Positions 18,137 to 27,430 of a stretch of DNA of 64,000 nt are shown here, piece after piece. Source of the stretch: an uncultured delta proteobacterium (GTDB lineage Bacteria > Desulfobacterota > Syntrophia > Syntrophales > UBA8958); NCBI GenBank assembly GCA_903885795.1, contig CAISJV010000084.1, positions 31,334 through 95,333 of the forward strand. The letters run 5' to 3'. The notes under the pieces were generated by a model, which saw only the letters and a program-made list of their open reading frames with translations, made no database searches and was not told the DNA's origin. Position numbers and translations under genes: made by a program. Each line of letters opens with the position of its first letter. Positions within the stretch are counted from its first letter, which is position 1.

Positions 18137-19308
18137 TCCCCCTCACCCTTATTGGAGAGGATAAGGGTCGTGCAGTTGCCGCCGAACCCAAAATAGTTGA
18201 GCATAAATATACCCTCACCGGCTTCCATGTTTTCCGTCAGGGGCGTCAGATTCAATTTATCGTCCATTTCCCGAAAGCCGGGTGTGGAGGGTATAAATCC
18301 CGTCTTTACCGATTCCGTGAACAGGATCAGCTCGTTGACGCCACAGGCTCCTACGGTGTGACCTATAAAAGGCTTGACGCATGTCACTGGGGGCATTTCA
18401 CACCCGAAGGTCACCCTCATGGCGGCACACTCGGTCCTGTCATTGTTTTCCGTTCCCGTGGCGTGGGCCTTGACGGCGCATATGTCCCCGGGGGGAATCC
18501 CCGCCTGCCTGAGAGCCCTGTTCATCGTTTCCGCAACGGCAAACCCTTCTTCATCGTGGCTGGTGACGCTGTAAGTATCACAGAGATTCGCTCCGCCAAG
18601 ATGCATGAAATCTCCGGTATTTCTTCGTTTTCCTTCCAGTATGACCGCTCCGCAAGCCTCGCCGAGGATCAGTCCGTCACGCATTCTGTCAAAGGGTCTG
18701 TAATACGTCTCGGCAATGGATTTCAGGGCTTCAAACCCATAAAACCCAAGGTTGTTGAACAGGTCGTAGCCCACAACCAAAGCCCTCTCTATCAACCCTT
18801 CCTCTATCATGGCTGCGGCGTAAAGCAAGGCGTTGGCGCTCGAGGTGCAGGCGGTGGCAAAGGAATAGCAGTTACCCTCTATCCCGAACTTCTCCAAGAT
18901 GGCGCCGGCGATTTTTCCGTACCCATAGGATGACTGGAGGAACATCCCCGATACAGTTGAAGATGACTTGCGGTGGTTGCCCTCAAACACGGGAACGTCC
19001 ATGGATGTAGAGCCGAAGAACACATTCATGTCCTTGGTCTCCGTTCTGTTCAAGCCGGCATTGAGGAGAGCGCGGGATACCGCAGAGAAGAGAACCTCAT
19101 AGAAATACTGTTCGGAGCGGTTATGGAGCTTGTCCGTAACATTCCGTTGGATAAGATAATATGGTTTGGAATAGGGCAGGGAGGCGAGCGTAAAGGGGAT
19201 ACGGTCAATCTTTATTCTCTTATGGCGGACAGCGTCTATAATCTCCTCAAGAGAATCTCCGAGAGAGCATGTCATCGCCTTTCCGGTTATAAACGCCCTT
19301 CTTTTCAA
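18133..19308 (-). CDS. Beta-ketoacyl-ACP synthase, KS-4
   Basis: A 391-residue KS with Cys154 in ATACTSSANA, His282 in KAHATGT and His317 in VKPFIGHTVGA; the triad is intact. The start is TTG at 19308, three bases after the ACP stop, with GGAG in front. The stop overlaps the start of the degenerate KS partner. The gene belongs to a minus-strand operon of ABC exporter, ACP, KS and KS-like protein. Confidence 0.88.
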   Translation of the reverse strand: MKRRAFITGKAMTCSLGDSLEEIIDAVRHKRIKIDRIPFTLASLPYSKPYYLIQRNVTDKLHNRSEQYFYEVLFSAVSRALLNAGLNRTETKDMNVFFGSTSMDVPVFEGNHRKSSSTVSGMFLQSSYGYGKIAGAILEKFGIEGNCYSFATACTSSANALLYAAAMIEEGLIERALVVGYDLFNNLGFYGFEALKSIAETYYRPFDRMRDGLILGEACGAVILEGKRRNTGDFMHLGGANLCDTYSVTSHDEEGFAVAETMNRALRQAGIPPGDICAVKAHATGTENNDRTECAAMRVTFGCEMPPVTCVKPFIGHTVGACGVNELILFTESVKTGFIPSTPGFREMDDKLNLTPLTENMEAGEGIFMLNYFGFGGNCTTLILSNKGEGE

Positions 19309-19311
19309 TCT

Positions 19312-19578
19312 CTACTCCGGTTGAATAAAGTCAGCAAAGGTGTTTATAGATCTCATCACCCGTCTTGTTTCCTTGCTGTCGGTGATGGTGATTTTGTATT
19401 TCTTCTCGATTGCTACAGAAATCTGCAGGGCGTCTATGGAGTCCAACCCGATCTTTGCTTCCCTGCCGAACAGAGGATCGTCATCGCCAATTTCCCCCGG
19501 ATCGACTATAAGATCACACTCTTCAACGATCAGTTTCTTCAGCTCCGTCTTAAATCTGTCATCAAGGGAACCTTTCAT
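19312..19578 (-). CDS. Acyl carrier protein
   Basis: An 88-residue carrier protein starting at ATG 19578, five bases after the permease stop. The attachment motif is GLDSIDALQI with Ser47 as the phosphopantetheine site. A longer frame is open upstream through the permease gene, but this start gives the standard ACP length and follows an AGAGAGG-type ribosome binding site. It is encoded between an ABC exporter and a KS. Confidence 0.87.
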   Translation of the reverse strand: MKGSLDDRFKTELKKLIVEECDLIVDPGEIGDDDPLFGREAKIGLDSIDALQISVAIEKKYKITITDSKETRRVMRSINTFADFIQPE

Positions 19579-19583
19579 CGGTT

Positions 19584-20819
19584 TCAGACCTCTCTTTGCC
19601 TTCTCAATAAAATCAGCGTCAGACCAAGCATGACCAGCCCTAAAGTTAGCAGGGACATGCTTTTGGGTAGCACATCGGAGACGCCGCCGTTTCGCAGGAA
19701 GATATCGAGAAACCCTTCCAGTCCCCAGGACATAGGGGATAAATTGGCAAGGTTCTGCATAAACTCGGGCATCACGAATTTGGGCACCATGAGCCCGCCA
19801 AGGGCGCCAAAGATAATATTCATGACAGCTCCGATAGTCGTTGCCTGTTCCGTCGTTCTGGCAATGGAGGCAATAAGGAGCGCCACGGAGATGGCGCTGA
19901 AGCTCACGGCGGAGGCGATCAATATGAGTCCACCCAGTGAATCTCCAATGGTAAGAGCGGTGCCCCCGCATAAGGGGACGACATAGACACCGATGGCAAT
20001 CATAAAAATCACCTGGACCGCGTTAATCAGAAGATAAGGGATCATCTTGCCCAAGATCAGATAGGTGCTGGATACATTCATGCTTCTAAGGCGCATGAAA
20101 GTCCCCTGATTTCTTTCGGATATGAAGGTGTTGGATATGGGGATAACGATAAAAAACATGGAAAACACGAGCCACGCGGGAACGCTCTGCTGGACGGCGG
20201 AAGGCATCTTGGAGTAGTGTCCCCCTTTGTAAACGTATTGGACGTCGATGGGGCTGAGTTTATCCGCTTTCAGGTCCTTCTTGTCGATTCCTGCAAAGGC
20301 GAGGAGCTTGTCGATACGGCCGATAAAGGCATCCCATCTCAGTTTCGACAGCTCTCCGTCCAGCGTGCTTTTTAAAACAAGCTGTGTCTGCACGGGCACC
20401 GTGGGATTAACGAGGAGTTCCAAAGGATTCTCATGCTTTTCCTTTCCCTTTTTATTCACGAAGGTGGAAAAGTTTTTTTTGATGATCAGGGCGAACTTGT
20501 AGTCCCGGGATAGCATCTGCTCTTTGACACTCTCTGTGACGGTGTTTTTATCAATGAGGTGAAACCGGAATGTGTTGTGTTCTTCCATCGCCTTTAAAAA
20601 CGCCACCGACAGCTTTCCCGTGTCGTGGTTTACAGCGAGGATGTCAATGACAACATTGCTATGAAGTTCGAACAGATCCTGCATGGCGAGGGTCATGATC
20701 AGGATGAAAACAGCAGGCATGACGAAGAGGATAGTTACGGCATGGATATCCCTAACGATCAGTAAAAATTCTTTTTTTAAAATGTAAAATAGTTTTATCA
20801 TAGTTGATGATACGGTCAA
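19584..20819 (-). CDS. ABC-2 type exporter permease
   Basis: A 411-residue membrane protein: one N-terminal transmembrane segment, a large extracytoplasmic region (about residues 50-220), then five or six hydrophobic segments with the ABC-2 NxxGTFMRLRS-type motif (RNQGTFMRLRSM). This is the YhgE/YbhR-like layout. It pairs with the ATPase encoded just upstream (4-bp overlap). From its operon it probably exports or flips the product of the adjacent ACP/KS genes; the substrate is not known. Confidence 0.88.
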   Translation of the reverse strand: MTVSSTMIKLFYILKKEFLLIVRDIHAVTILFVMPAVFILIMTLAMQDLFELHSNVVIDILAVNHDTGKLSVAFLKAMEEHNTFRFHLIDKNTVTESVKEQMLSRDYKFALIIKKNFSTFVNKKGKEKHENPLELLVNPTVPVQTQLVLKSTLDGELSKLRWDAFIGRIDKLLAFAGIDKKDLKADKLSPIDVQYVYKGGHYSKMPSAVQQSVPAWLVFSMFFIVIPISNTFISERNQGTFMRLRSMNVSSTYLILGKMIPYLLINAVQVIFMIAIGVYVVPLCGGTALTIGDSLGGLILIASAVSFSAISVALLIASIARTTEQATTIGAVMNIIFGALGGLMVPKFVMPEFMQNLANLSPMSWGLEGFLDIFLRNGGVSDVLPKSMSLLTLGLVMLGLTLILLRRQREV

Positions 20820-21565
20820 TCTTCGTCGCGTAATCTGACGCTTGTCAACTTGAGGAAAAGTTCCTCAAGGCTTCTATGGCCGCAAAGGGCATCGGCGCGG
20901 GTCAAAATGTCCTGCTTGGCGCCGTGAAGAATGATTTTGCCCTCATCGATAATGGCGATATCGTCGGACACCTGCTCAATCTCATCCATGTAGTGGGATG
21001 TATAGATGATTGTCATCTTCCGTTCACAGTTGATCTTCTTTATAGTCTGAAGGATATAGTTCCTTGATTGCGCATCGACGCCCAACGTAGGCTCGTCAAG
21101 ATACAATATTTCCGGGTCGTTCAGGAGACCTATGGCCATATTCAAGCGCCTTTTCATGCCGCCGGAAAACTTATCCACCCGTTTATTCAAGAAATCTTGC
21201 ATGCTCCCTATATCGATGCAGAATTCCATGCTCTCCTTCAGTTTCTTTCCCTTCAGATCCCGCAGGGCGCCAAAATATTCCAGGTTTTCCCGGGCTGTTA
21301 GCCGCGGATAGAAAGCAAGAGTCTGGGGCACGTAACTGCATCTTGATTGGATGGCGCCGATCTCATGGTCGAGATCCATGCCGTTTACAGTTATGCTTCC
21401 GCTGTTCTTCCTGATCACGCCTATAAGAATGGAGATGAGGGTTGTCTTTCCCGCGCCATTGGGACCAAGGAGCCCCATGATGGATCCGTGTTGCACCGAA
21501 AGAGTCACATCTTTGAGGACAGGTTTTTTGTCGTAGGATTTGAAGAGATGTTCAATTTTGATCAA
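20816..21565 (-). CDS. ABC transporter ATP-binding protein
   Basis: A 249-residue ATPase with Walker A GPNGAGKTT, Q-loop region SYVPQ, signature FSGGMKRR, Walker B ILYLDEPT and switch His in YTSHYMDE. It is of the drug/lipid exporter type that pairs with ABC-2 permeases. First gene of the minus-strand operon that continues through permease, ACP and KS. Confidence 0.92.
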   Translation of the reverse strand: MIKIEHLFKSYDKKPVLKDVTLSVQHGSIMGLLGPNGAGKTTLISILIGVIRKNSGSITVNGMDLDHEIGAIQSRCSYVPQTLAFYPRLTARENLEYFGALRDLKGKKLKESMEFCIDIGSMQDFLNKRVDKFSGGMKRRLNMAIGLLNDPEILYLDEPTLGVDAQSRNYILQTIKKINCERKMTIIYTSHYMDEIEQVSDDIAIIDEGKIILHGAKQDILTRADALCGHRSLEELFLKLTSVRLRDED

Positions 21566-21807
21566 TGGCTCACCATTCCCCGGGCCCCACTCTTACTTTT
21601 GTCATTTTGAACAAGAAATCCTTTGAATCGGGAGGAACGACAGTTCCTGATATTTGCCACAGCGTATAGAAGAAATGTCATTATTCGTCAAGGTGAAAAT
21701 GCCTAAAACATTGTGTAATCATTGATTGCAATCCGTTTTTGGCGTTGAACGGCTTGCTGACCGTTGCTGCACACCCCATGCGGGCATATGCTTCCCCGAT
21801 CAATTCG

Positions 21808-22158
21808 TTAGGAGAATAACTTTCTGAGGAAAAACTGTATAGTGTATCTTGTCAGGATCGCCATGTAGTGGGGCGCGCGCGCGAGCCAGGCGCCAGCAAT
21901 AAAGACAACATAGGAGAGACCATAGGTCGTCGGACAGCCGATGACGGCGATCATCGGTTCCTGGAACCAGACGGCCAGAACGCTCAAAGCGGCCACTGCC
22001 GGCCAGCCCATAACATAACTCAACCCCATCAGGATCAATCCGGCGATCAACCGCGGCGTCGGGCGCTCTTTGAATTCTCTGAGATCCGTCGGATTATCAA
22101 GTATCTCACGGATATATTTTCTCCCGGCAAGGTATTTGGCAACTTTCCTTCGAATCAT
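21808..22158 (-). CDS. Small integral membrane protein, unknown function
   Basis: A 116-residue protein with a basic, polar N-terminal 40 residues followed by two or three hydrophobic segments (LIAGLILMGLSYVMGW, VAALSVLAVWF, LSYVVFIAGAWLA). Not recognised. No gene is seen in the 242 bp between it and the ABC ATPase, or in the region on its other side. Confidence 0.5.
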   Translation of the reverse strand: MIRRKVAKYLAGRKYIREILDNPTDLREFKERPTPRLIAGLILMGLSYVMGWPAVAALSVLAVWFQEPMIAVIGCPTTYGLSYVVFIAGAWLARAPHYMAILTRYTIQFFLRKLFS

Positions 22159-22339
22159 AAAACCTTATCCCTTGAAACAAGCAACTTGTTCTGAATCCGG
22201 ATGCCTTTCACCTGAACGAACGACTACATACGCGAGAGAACCTGGCATCGTCGGGCAAATGAATTACCAGGAAGAAGTCGATGGATTAAATACACGAGGC
22301 CTCACCTTTCCGCAACGGCTTTTCTGCAACCGTGATGTA

Positions 22340-22464
22340 ATTCCGATTCTAAATCGAAGATGATATCAAGGCGGCAAGGAAGAGGCGACGCAGGCGTATT
22401 GCTCATACGTCGAGGAGCCGATGACGATGCCAACGAAGATAGCGCTTTGATTTAGAATCGGAAT
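22340..22464. repeat. MITE-like element with 16-bp terminal inverted repeats
   Basis: The segment starts with ATTCCGATTCTAAATC (22340-22355) and ends with its exact reverse complement (22449-22464). The 93-bp interior is GC-rich and contains a smaller stem (CGTAT/ATACG). It has no open frame. It lies in the otherwise gene-free stretch 22159-22588. This form fits a non-autonomous mobile element or a repeated extragenic sequence. I saw no second copy in this window. Confidence 0.7.
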
Positions 22465-22588
22465 AAGGGAAAGGAGTTCGCGATCTTGCTTTTTCCCCAT
22501 GCCTTCAGTTCCCAGCCATTTCTTGACAGGCTACTATGCTCACAGTATAAGGACACGGCAAAGAAAAAGGCGCTTGATCGGGGATACC

Positions 22589-23308
22589 GTGAAGAAAGAG
22601 ACTAATGGTTGGGATTATTTTGATCGCATCTACTGTATCTCCTTGGAAGAGCGAGAAGACCGGCGGCAGGCGGCTGCGGTTTCGTTCTCCACCGTAGGAC
22701 TGACCGAAAAAGTTGAATTCGTCATCGTCAAACGTCATCCCTCCAATATCGAACAAGGAATGTATGAATCTCACATGACCTGCCTGCGTAAGGGCTTGGA
22801 AGCCGGTGCAGAGAGGATCGTCGTTTTCGAGGACGACGTCGCGTTTGACCGCTTTGATGCTGAGCGCTTCAAACAATCCATTCAATTTTTAGTGGAAAAT
22901 CCGAAGTGGAAAGTGCTGCTTTTGGGGGCCTTAATACGCTCAAGCAGGAGAACGGCCAATCCGTTTATACAAAAAGTCGGTTACCAGAGCCTTGCACATG
23001 CGTACGCCCTAAACAGATCTTACGCTGAAGCCTTGGCTTATCAACCCTGGCAGGGGATTGTCATCGACACCCTGTTTCGGCCTCTGACTGATGACCTCTA
23101 TGCCGTTTATCCTATGTTTGCGTTTCAAAACGATTTCGCCTCGGACAATGACAACAAATACGCGGGCATTGAGCGCTTCAGGCGATTGTGCGGCGGACTT
23201 GAGCGGATTCAAAAGGCAAACGAATTCTATCAGCGCCATAAATTGGGCGTCATTGCCGCCCACATCATGATTATTTTATCCCTCCTTATCGTTATCCTCT
23301 CTCGATGA
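22589..23308 (+). CDS. Glycosyltransferase family 25 protein
   Basis: A protein of about 239 residues with the family-25 start IYCISLEEREDRR, then ERIVVFEDDVAF (the FEDD motif) and a late hydrophobic tail (IMIILSLLIVIL). Family 25 enzymes add galactose or similar sugars to lipopolysaccharide. The frame is open from ATG 22499, but GTG 22589 follows GGGGA closely and places the conserved region at the usual distance, so I prefer it. It may glycosylate the lipid product or an envelope glycan. Confidence 0.8.
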   Translation: MKKETNGWDYFDRIYCISLEEREDRRQAAAVSFSTVGLTEKVEFVIVKRHPSNIEQGMYESHMTCLRKGLEAGAERIVVFEDDVAFDRFDAERFKQSIQFLVENPKWKVLLLGALIRSSRRTANPFIQKVGYQSLAHAYALNRSYAEALAYQPWQGIVIDTLFRPLTDDLYAVYPMFAFQNDFASDNDNKYAGIERFRRLCGGLERIQKANEFYQRHKLGVIAAHIMIILSLLIVILSR

Positions 23309-23354
23309 AGCTGCCGTAACGATTTAATCGATAAAAATTGGCCATTTTGTCACT

Positions 23355-24758
23355 TTAATTTGCCTGAATCTTTCCTGATTTCAAAATTCGTTCGATTTCC
23401 ATCCGGTCATATTTGCCGGATGGCGTCATGGGTATCTCTTCCACAACGGCCAGTCGTTTGGGAACGGCGTAAGCTTCGCTGGTACAGGCAATGCCGCGCC
23501 TCACATCAATTACATCGAGTCGGGTCGCGACCAGAGCGGCCAGTTCATTCTGCCTCCCCGTTCTGACGGGCATTGCCATTACCACCGCATCATAAACGCC
23601 GGGAATCCGCTTCAGTTTGGCCTGAACGGCAGCCATGTCAACTCTCTTGCCGCCGATCTTGACGATATCGTCCACTCTGCCGCGCAGGATGAAGCGGCCA
23701 TTTCCGTCCGGATCAGCGCAGTCTGCCGTGACAAAGAAACCGTCGCCGTCCCGGGGAAGTGTCGGAGAGAGAAAGTCCGACCGGACGCAAAGGCTCCCAT
23801 CGCGAATCCTCCAATCGACGGGGTCTATGGGGACCCATGATTCCCGATCCGAAAAGCTGCGTCTTGTCGCCACGCCTCCCGTTTCCGTCGAACCATAGAC
23901 TTCGATAACATCCACACCTGTTTTTTCGCGAAAATAGAGGCCATCCTCCTGGTCCAGCATTCCCGCCGACGAAAAGGCCATCCGCAGATGGAAGCGCTGT
24001 AGGGCATCATTTTTCAGGACCCGAAAATGAACGGGAACGCTGACCAGAACGGTTGCCTTATGTTCCTGTGCGGCTAAAAGGATTTCTTTGGGGAAGGTAT
24101 AGATTCCAGGGAGAACGCGGGCGGAGCTGAGCAATGGAATCAGTACGGAAAAGAGCAGACCGTAGATGTGGCAAGGAGGCACGGTTGAGAGAAACAAATC
24201 GTCTTTCGTGATGGCGAATGTGTCCGATTGGTAGCGGGCCTCGGCAAGCATATTCCGTGGTGTCTTGGGCCAAATTGTCGGTTTCCCCGTAGAGCCTCCT
24301 GTAAACAGAATGAGAAAAGGCTCGTCGGGATCACGAACGGAATCGGTCAGAGCGGCGCTTTGCGGCGGAATTGCAGCGGTGTCGATAATGCGCGGTCCGG
24401 GCGGAAAATCTCCTGAGCCGTCAGCGAGAAAAAAGGTCGGAGACAGGGTTTCCACAACTTCCTCAAGGGCCTGACGGGAGCGGGCATAGGGCAGAACAAG
24501 AAGGGGTCCGTCGCTGCTGAGGGAGGCAATCAGGGACGCGGCAAGAAGGGCCTTGTCGTCGCTGCACAGACAAATTGTCGGTTTGCTGACATTCGTAGAC
24601 TTCGCGAGTTGATAAAGGCCTGCCGCCAACCGATAGATCTCTCTGTAAGTACTGCCTCCGAATATGAATTCTCTGTCCGGATCTGCGGGCAGGAAGAGTA
24701 ATTCCCGATACCAGTCCGGATTTGTGAAACGGTCTTTTCCAAGTGGATTCGTCAACAT
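23355..24758 (-). CDS. AMP-dependent acyl/aryl ligase (ANL superfamily)
   Basis: A 467-residue adenylate-forming enzyme with the P-loop LFTGGSTGKPTIWPKT, the EVYGSTETGG motif, the hinge region RGRVDDIVKIGGKRVD and the C-terminal lysine loop PSGKYDR. Its compact size resembles ligases of aryl-polyene clusters that activate the aromatic starter acid and load an ACP. Transcribed divergently from the hotdog/FabG operon; 160 bp separate them. The product of the ammonia-lyase at 28702-30255 is a likely substrate, by inference. Confidence 0.87.
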   Translation of the reverse strand: MLTNPLGKDRFTNPDWYRELLFLPADPDREFIFGGSTYREIYRLAAGLYQLAKSTNVSKPTICLCSDDKALLAASLIASLSSDGPLLVLPYARSRQALEEVVETLSPTFFLADGSGDFPPGPRIIDTAAIPPQSAALTDSVRDPDEPFLILFTGGSTGKPTIWPKTPRNMLAEARYQSDTFAITKDDLFLSTVPPCHIYGLLFSVLIPLLSSARVLPGIYTFPKEILLAAQEHKATVLVSVPVHFRVLKNDALQRFHLRMAFSSAGMLDQEDGLYFREKTGVDVIEVYGSTETGGVATRRSFSDRESWVPIDPVDWRIRDGSLCVRSDFLSPTLPRDGDGFFVTADCADPDGNGRFILRGRVDDIVKIGGKRVDMAAVQAKLKRIPGVYDAVVMAMPVRTGRQNELAALVATRLDVIDVRRGIACTSEAYAVPKRLAVVEEIPMTPSGKYDRMEIERILKSGKIQAN

Positions 24759-24918
24759 AAAATATTCAAATAGTTACCTTTCCAAGTCATGACTTCGCTT
24801 CTAAAGCGGCAAGGGCAGCGTCGATAATTAACCTTGACATCCCTCAGTTTTTCCCTTTAAGTAAGTCCCGTCTTTTAGCATGATTGGAAGGTTTTGAATA
24901 TCAATAAATTAAGTCGAT

Positions 24919-25347
24919 ATGATGAACATAGAAGACCTGATCCCCCAGCGTGACAGAATGAAGCTCCTCGATGAGGTCGTAGCCGCAAACGAGGATGTTG
25001 CTATTACTTCGGCCAGGGCTTCCGATCGTTGGCCTCTGTGCCGGGGGGCTTACGTTGATCCTGTGGTACTCATCGAGATTGTGGCGCAGACTGCGGCTGT
25101 TTTCATCAGTTGCAAGAAGGGGATCAAGACGGGCAGCAGCAGGCGTGGATGGATTGTCGGCATCAAGAATGCGGATTTTTTTGTGGATCGGATTCCTCTG
25201 GATACGGTGCTCATCACGACGGTTAAAGATCTGTATCATCTGGACCAGTATAGTGTCCTGGATGGCGAGGTTACCGCAGCAGCAGAGACGCTGTGCCGTG
25301 TCCAAATTCAGGTGTTCCGTGAAATTGACGAAGAAAAAATATTATGA
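24919..25347 (+). CDS. ApeP/FabZ-like hotdog dehydratase
   Basis: A 142-residue hotdog protein. It starts with LIPQRDRMKLLDEV, the family pattern 'LLPHRxPMLLLD', and has LIEIVAQTAAVF where the catalytic Glu is expected. The His of the usual LPHRPPM is Gln10 or 11 here, depending on the start. Double ATG at 24919. The stop overlaps the next gene (ATGA). It likely acts with FabG in the reduce-and-dehydrate cycle that makes conjugated double bonds. Confidence 0.75.
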   Translation: MMNIEDLIPQRDRMKLLDEVVAANEDVAITSARASDRWPLCRGAYVDPVVLIEIVAQTAAVFISCKKGIKTGSSRRGWIVGIKNADFFVDRIPLDTVLITTVKDLYHLDQYSVLDGEVTAAAETLCRVQIQVFREIDEEKIL

Positions 25348-26090
25348 GGGAGAGAGATGTCATGGAAGAAGAACAGATTGCCCTGGTGACTGGCGGCAGC
25401 CGCGGTATCGGCCGCGCGATTGCGATTGAACTTGCCGAAGCCGGCTACGGGATTATCTTTACCTATAAGTCAAACGATCAGGCGGCCGATGAAACCGTCG
25501 ACATGATTCGCTCAAGGGGGGGACGGGCGGAGAAAATCCGATTCGATGTCGCAGACGCGAAGGAAGCGGCTCCCATCATGAATGAGATTATCACTCAGCA
25601 CAGCAACATTGGCATTCTGGTCAATAATGCCGGAATCAATGCCGATGGCCTGTTCATGATGATGCCGGAGGAAGACTGGGATTCCGTCATCCAGACGACC
25701 CTCAAGGGTTTCTACAATATGACGAAGCCGATTGTAAAAATGATGGTCAGGAAAAAGAAGGGTTCTATTGTCTCGATATCGTCTGCATCGGCCCTTATGG
25801 GCAACAGGGGACAGGCCAACTACGCAGCGGCGAAGTCCGGACTGATTGCGGCGAGTCGTGTCCTCGCAGCGGAGGTCGGCAGACTGGGCGTTCGTGTCAA
25901 CGTCGTTGCGCCGGGGTTGATCGACACCGATATGATCAAGGGCGCTCCCGTGGAAAGAATCAAAGATATCATCCCCATGGCAAGGATCGGCAAGCCGGAG
26001 GAGGTGGCAAAAGTTGTCCGTTTTCTCTGCTCCGATGATGCTTCTTATGTTACGGGACAGGTTATATCCGTCAATGGCGGGATGTTTTGA
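25344..26090 (+). CDS. 3-oxoacyl-ACP reductase (FabG-type SDR)
   Basis: A classical short-chain dehydrogenase of 248 residues: VTGGSRGIGRA for NADP(H), LVNNAGINADG, Ser in SISSASA, and the YAAAKSG catalytic Tyr/Lys. ATG 25344 overlaps the previous stop, but ATG 25362 has a much better ribosome binding site (AGGGAGAGAG) and may be the real start. It would reduce the beta-keto group after each condensation. Confidence 0.92.
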   Translation: MRERDVMEEEQIALVTGGSRGIGRAIAIELAEAGYGIIFTYKSNDQAADETVDMIRSRGGRAEKIRFDVADAKEAAPIMNEIITQHSNIGILVNNAGINADGLFMMMPEEDWDSVIQTTLKGFYNMTKPIVKMMVRKKKGSIVSISSASALMGNRGQANYAAAKSGLIAASRVLAAEVGRLGVRVNVVAPGLIDTDMIKGAPVERIKDIIPMARIGKPEEVAKVVRFLCSDDASYVTGQVISVNGGMF

Positions 26091-26710
26091 TGCACCGTTT
26101 CAAAAGATATTGTGCCATCATTTCGGTTCTTCTTTCCTGCGTCGTCCTTTTGGGATGGGCGGATAGCTGGGAAAGCATTCAGAAGGAATCGGCAAAGATC
26201 AAGTCCGTCAAAGCTCAATTTACCCAGTCGAAGCACATGAAGATCCTCGCCAGGCCCCTTGTTTCAAAGGGGCGTTTTTATTTCCAGTCCCCCGATTCGG
26301 TCCGCTGGGAATACGTCTCCCCGGTGAAGAGTATTCTCCTCATGAACAGGGACGGGATCAGAAGATACACCCAGGGCAGCGGGGGTCTTGCGGAGGATAA
26401 AAGCGGATCCCTGCAATCGATGCAGGTAGTTCTGAAGGAAATCGGTCAGTGGAGTAAGGGGCAGTTCACAACGAATGAACATTTCACGGCGGTCCTGAAA
26501 AAGGGCAGCGAGCCGACGATCATCATGACCCCCAGGGAGAAGGGGTTTGCCGCCATGATCTCGCGCATTGTCATCACTCTTTCTTCGGACAGGCCGGGCA
26601 TCCTGAAATCGGTGAAGATATTTGAGAATGAGGGCAACTACACCCTCTTTGAGTTTAACGATGTGCAGGTCAATGAAAAGATCGCTGAATCGTTATTCCG
26701 GGATGCATAA
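26090..26710 (+). CDS. LolA-like periplasmic lipoprotein/lipid carrier
   Basis: A 206-residue protein with an N-terminal signal peptide and the LolA pattern VKAQFTQSKHM...SKGRFYFQSPDSVRWEY. LolA carries lipoproteins through the periplasm; cluster-encoded versions are found with aryl-polyene genes and presumably carry the lipid product. ATG 26090 overlaps the fabG stop by one base (TGATG); the TTG just before it is less likely. Confidence 0.85.
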   Translation: MHRFKRYCAIISVLLSCVVLLGWADSWESIQKESAKIKSVKAQFTQSKHMKILARPLVSKGRFYFQSPDSVRWEYVSPVKSILLMNRDGIRRYTQGSGGLAEDKSGSLQSMQVVLKEIGQWSKGQFTTNEHFTAVLKKGSEPTIIMTPREKGFAAMISRIVITLSSDRPGILKSVKIFENEGNYTLFEFNDVQVNEKIAESLFRDA

Positions 26711-27390
26711 TGGTGATGAACCCGCCGCTCAAATATGGATTCGCCGTGCTTATGATGGCGTCATTTCTGTTTTCGTGCAGCCGCCTTCCTGTGATCAAAA
26801 CTGGGGAACCGGCAGCGGCGGCGGCGCTCATCGAGCAGTGTCGTCGGCCATATCCTGCCGTCCCCTATCGTTTTGTTCATGCGATAGAAGTGATGTTGCC
26901 GGATGGATCGTCAGAAACCATGATGGGCGTTACACTTGTTGATCCCAAGGCGGCGGCCGTCCATAGTGTGATTATGACCATTGAAGGGTTTGTTGTTTTT
27001 GATGGCGTTTATGATAAGGATGTACGTGTTGATCGGGCGGTGCCGCCCTTCGATAAGCCCCATTTCGCAAGGAAGATGTTAAAGGATGTCCGCCTGATGT
27101 ATCTGGCGCCGGAGGGGCGGCCGGTGAATGTCGGTTTCCTTGAAGACGGAGCCGTTATCTGCCGGTATGTGGGAAATGAGAATCCCTTCATGGATATAAT
27201 CCTTTATCGGAACGGATCATGGGAGATCGACGCTTACAGTGAACATGAAGAACTAAGACGGCGGATCAAGGCCGGTTCCGTCAAGGATGGAATCCCGGAG
27301 ACGGTTGAGTTGCATGGTTATGAATCCTGGGATTATACGCTGCAAATGAGACTGATCTCTGCCGAGACGGTAGAATTAGGAATATTTTAA
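26710..27390 (+). CDS. Outer-membrane lipoprotein, DUF3261-like
   Basis: A 226-residue protein with a lipoprotein signal (SFLFSCS, Cys near residue 23). Family recognition as DUF3261 is moderate and rests on size, lipobox and position after a LolA-like gene, as in aryl-polyene clusters. The predicted role is reception or insertion of the product at the outer membrane. Its ATG shares one base with the preceding stop. In clusters known to me an MMPL exporter gene lies between these two; here it is encoded at 59670. Confidence 0.7.
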   Translation: MVMNPPLKYGFAVLMMASFLFSCSRLPVIKTGEPAAAAALIEQCRRPYPAVPYRFVHAIEVMLPDGSSETMMGVTLVDPKAAAVHSVIMTIEGFVVFDGVYDKDVRVDRAVPPFDKPHFARKMLKDVRLMYLAPEGRPVNVGFLEDGAVICRYVGNENPFMDIILYRNGSWEIDAYSEHEELRRRIKAGSVKDGIPETVELHGYESWDYTLQMRLISAETVELGIF

Positions 27391-27430
27391 TTATTACGAG
27401 GACTTAAAACTTAACACGGAATACGATTTT

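Noticed and set aside
18106..18933. Plus-strand open frame of 275 codons
   Set aside because: Antisense to KS-4, whose catalytic residues define the true frame.
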